DNA of 36,044 nucleotides from Variovorax boronicumulans NBRC 103145 (GTDB lineage: Bacteria; Pseudomonadota; Gammaproteobacteria; Burkholderiales; Burkholderiaceae_C): positions 1 through 36,044 of the forward strand of contig NZ_BCUS01000063.1 of NCBI RefSeq assembly GCF_001591345.1, in the 5' to 3' direction. The translations under genes and the position numbers were made by a program. Positions 35,080-36,044 of this stretch are shown here, one piece after another (the first letter of the stretch is position 1; each line of letters begins with the position of its first letter). The notes below the pieces were generated by a model. It ran no database searches. It was not told where the DNA came from and saw only the letters and a list, made by a program, of their open reading frames with translations.

Positions 35080-36044
35080 GCTGCAGCTCCTGAAGCCTGC
35101 AGCGCACGCTGCCCCGCCGCGACCAGGATCGCGTCGTTCTGCGGCGTGTGGATGCGGCTGCACAGCACGTCGCGGTAGTGGCGTTCGAGCGGGTTCCGGC
35201 GCGTGAGGCCGTGGTTGCCGCTCAGCTGCAGCGCCAGCTCGACCACGCGGATGGCGTGCGTGGTCACGGTGTGCTTGAGCAGGCCGCTGTCGGCGGCGGG
35301 CGGCGTGTGGCCGCTGTCGACCGCGGCAGCGGCGTCGTCGAGCAGCACGCGGTTGGTGCGCAGCAGCGCCTCGATCTCGCCCACCTGCTCCTGCACGCGC
35401 GGCAGGCTCGCCAGCGGCGCACCCAGGCTGCCGGGCGCGCGCCGGTTCAGGAAGTGGACCAGCCAGTCGCGCGCGGCGCGCGCCACGGCGTCGTAGAGGC
35501 TGCCCAGCAGCACGACCATCCAGGCCTGCTGCGCCGCATGGGCGTGGATGTCGGTCTGGCTGCCGGCGCCGGGCGCCCAGTCGGCGGGCGCGCGCAGGTC
35601 GACGGCGTGGTCGGCGGCAATGGCGACGTCCTCGAACACGACCTCGTGGCTGCCCGAGGCGCGCAGGCCCAGGTGGTCCCAGCTCGCGATCACGCGGATG
35701 CCGGGCGCGTCGCGCGGCACCAGGAACACGCCGGTGCGCGGCGCGGCCTCGTCCGTGCGCGCCCAGACCGCGAGCCACGACAGGCCCTCGATGCCGGTCG
35801 TGTAGAGCTTGTGGCCGTCGATGCGCCAGCCCTCGGGCGTGCGCCGCGCCACGGTGCCGGGCAGGCCGCCACGCGCCGGCGAGCCCAGCGCGGGCTCCAC
35901 GCGCAGCGCGTTGATGAGCGCACCGTGCGCCACCGCATCGCGTGCCACGCGCTCGCGCAGGTGCGCGGGCCAACGGCTCTCGCGGCGCGCGAGCGCCTGG
36001 TGCTGCAGGTAGGTCATGGTGAGGATCAGTGCGGTGGCGGGCTC
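35076..36044 (-). CDS. Acyl-CoA dehydrogenase/DszC-like flavoprotein, 5' end outside the window
   Basis: At least 322 residues are read; the frame stays open to the right edge, so the start lies outside. An ATG at 36017 is internal: the residues before it (EPATALILT) and the missing N-terminal helices fit a gene that continues. Visible are the middle beta domain (GWRIDGHKLYTTGIEGLSWLAVWART, WDHLGLRASGSHEVVFEDV) and the C-terminal helical domain ending in the motif LERHYRDVLCSRIHTPQND. The catalytic Glu of true acyl-CoA dehydrogenases is not evident. The RHYRD motif is found in DszC/SfnB-like flavin monooxygenases of organosulfur metabolism. It overlaps the binding-protein gene by 4 nt. A role in oxidative C-S cleavage is likely but not shown. 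Confidence 0.85.
   Translation of the reverse strand, partial: EPATALILTMTYLQHQALARRESRWPAHLRERVARDAVAHGALINALRVEPALGSPARGGLPGTVARRTPEGWRIDGHKLYTTGIEGLSWLAVWARTDEAAPRTGVFLVPRDAPGIRVIASWDHLGLRASGSHEVVFEDVAIAADHAVDLRAPADWAPGAGSQTDIHAHAAQQAWMVVLLGSLYDAVARAARDWLVHFLNRRAPGSLGAPLASLPRVQEQVGEIEALLRTNRVLLDDAAAAVDSGHTPPAADSGLLKHTVTTHAIRVVELALQLSGNHGLTRRNPLERHYRDVLCSRIHTPQNDAILVAAGQRALQASGAAA

Overview
The window is about 36 kb of very GC-rich, densely packed chromosome with 30 protein genes and no gap above 300 bp. I see no RNA genes, insertion sequences, integrases or CRISPR arrays. The gene families (linked fabA/fabB, dcd, rhlE, xdhAB without xdhC, BMP-type ABC transporter, many LysR and GlxA regulators) and the codon use fit a beta-proteobacterium of the Comamonadaceae, most likely Variovorax or a close relative. 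The taxonomic call is inference from gene content and style, not from a marker gene.

The left third (about 1 to 12.7 kb, + strand) is a purine uptake and oxidation block. It holds a TauE/SafE-type membrane protein, xanthine dehydrogenase xdhA-xdhB, a LysR regulator, an AzgA-type purine permease, and a complete nucleoside/purine-type ABC transporter (double ATPase, two permeases, BMP lipoprotein) closed by a terminator. Further pieces of the same pathway are scattered downstream: an adenine-deaminase-like enzyme (15.6 kb), a second orphan BMP receptor (26.1 kb) and guanine deaminase guaD (27.3 kb). Together they would import purines, deaminate adenine to hypoxanthine and guanine to xanthine, and oxidise both to urate. 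Inverted repeats sharing a GCGTAT/ATACGC-like half-site lie upstream of xdhA, the adenine deaminase and guaD, which suggests one regulator for unlinked transcription units.

The middle (12.8 to 26 kb) is mixed. It holds a small secreted protein of unknown function, an NTF2-like protein, the fabA-fabB pair for unsaturated fatty acids, and an MFS transporter divergent from a LysR regulator with a near-perfect 25-bp palindrome between them. An AraC regulator follows, then a penicillin/AHL-acylase-type Ntn hydrolase lipoprotein, a second MFS exporter, a GlxA-type regulator and a short-chain dehydrogenase.

The right third holds guaD, dcd, a YpfJ-type zinc metallopeptidase and rhlE, followed by a bidirectional terminator. 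Beyond it on the minus strand is a tightly coupled operon with successive 4-nt ATGA overlaps, entering from beyond the right edge. It encodes an acyl-CoA-dehydrogenase/DszC-like flavoprotein (partial), a sulfonate-type ABC substrate-binding protein, a cupin thiol dioxygenase and a four-domain rhodanese whose active sites alternate dead/live/dead/live. This looks like an organosulfur (thiol) utilisation pathway and is the most promising candidate for an incompletely described system in the window.
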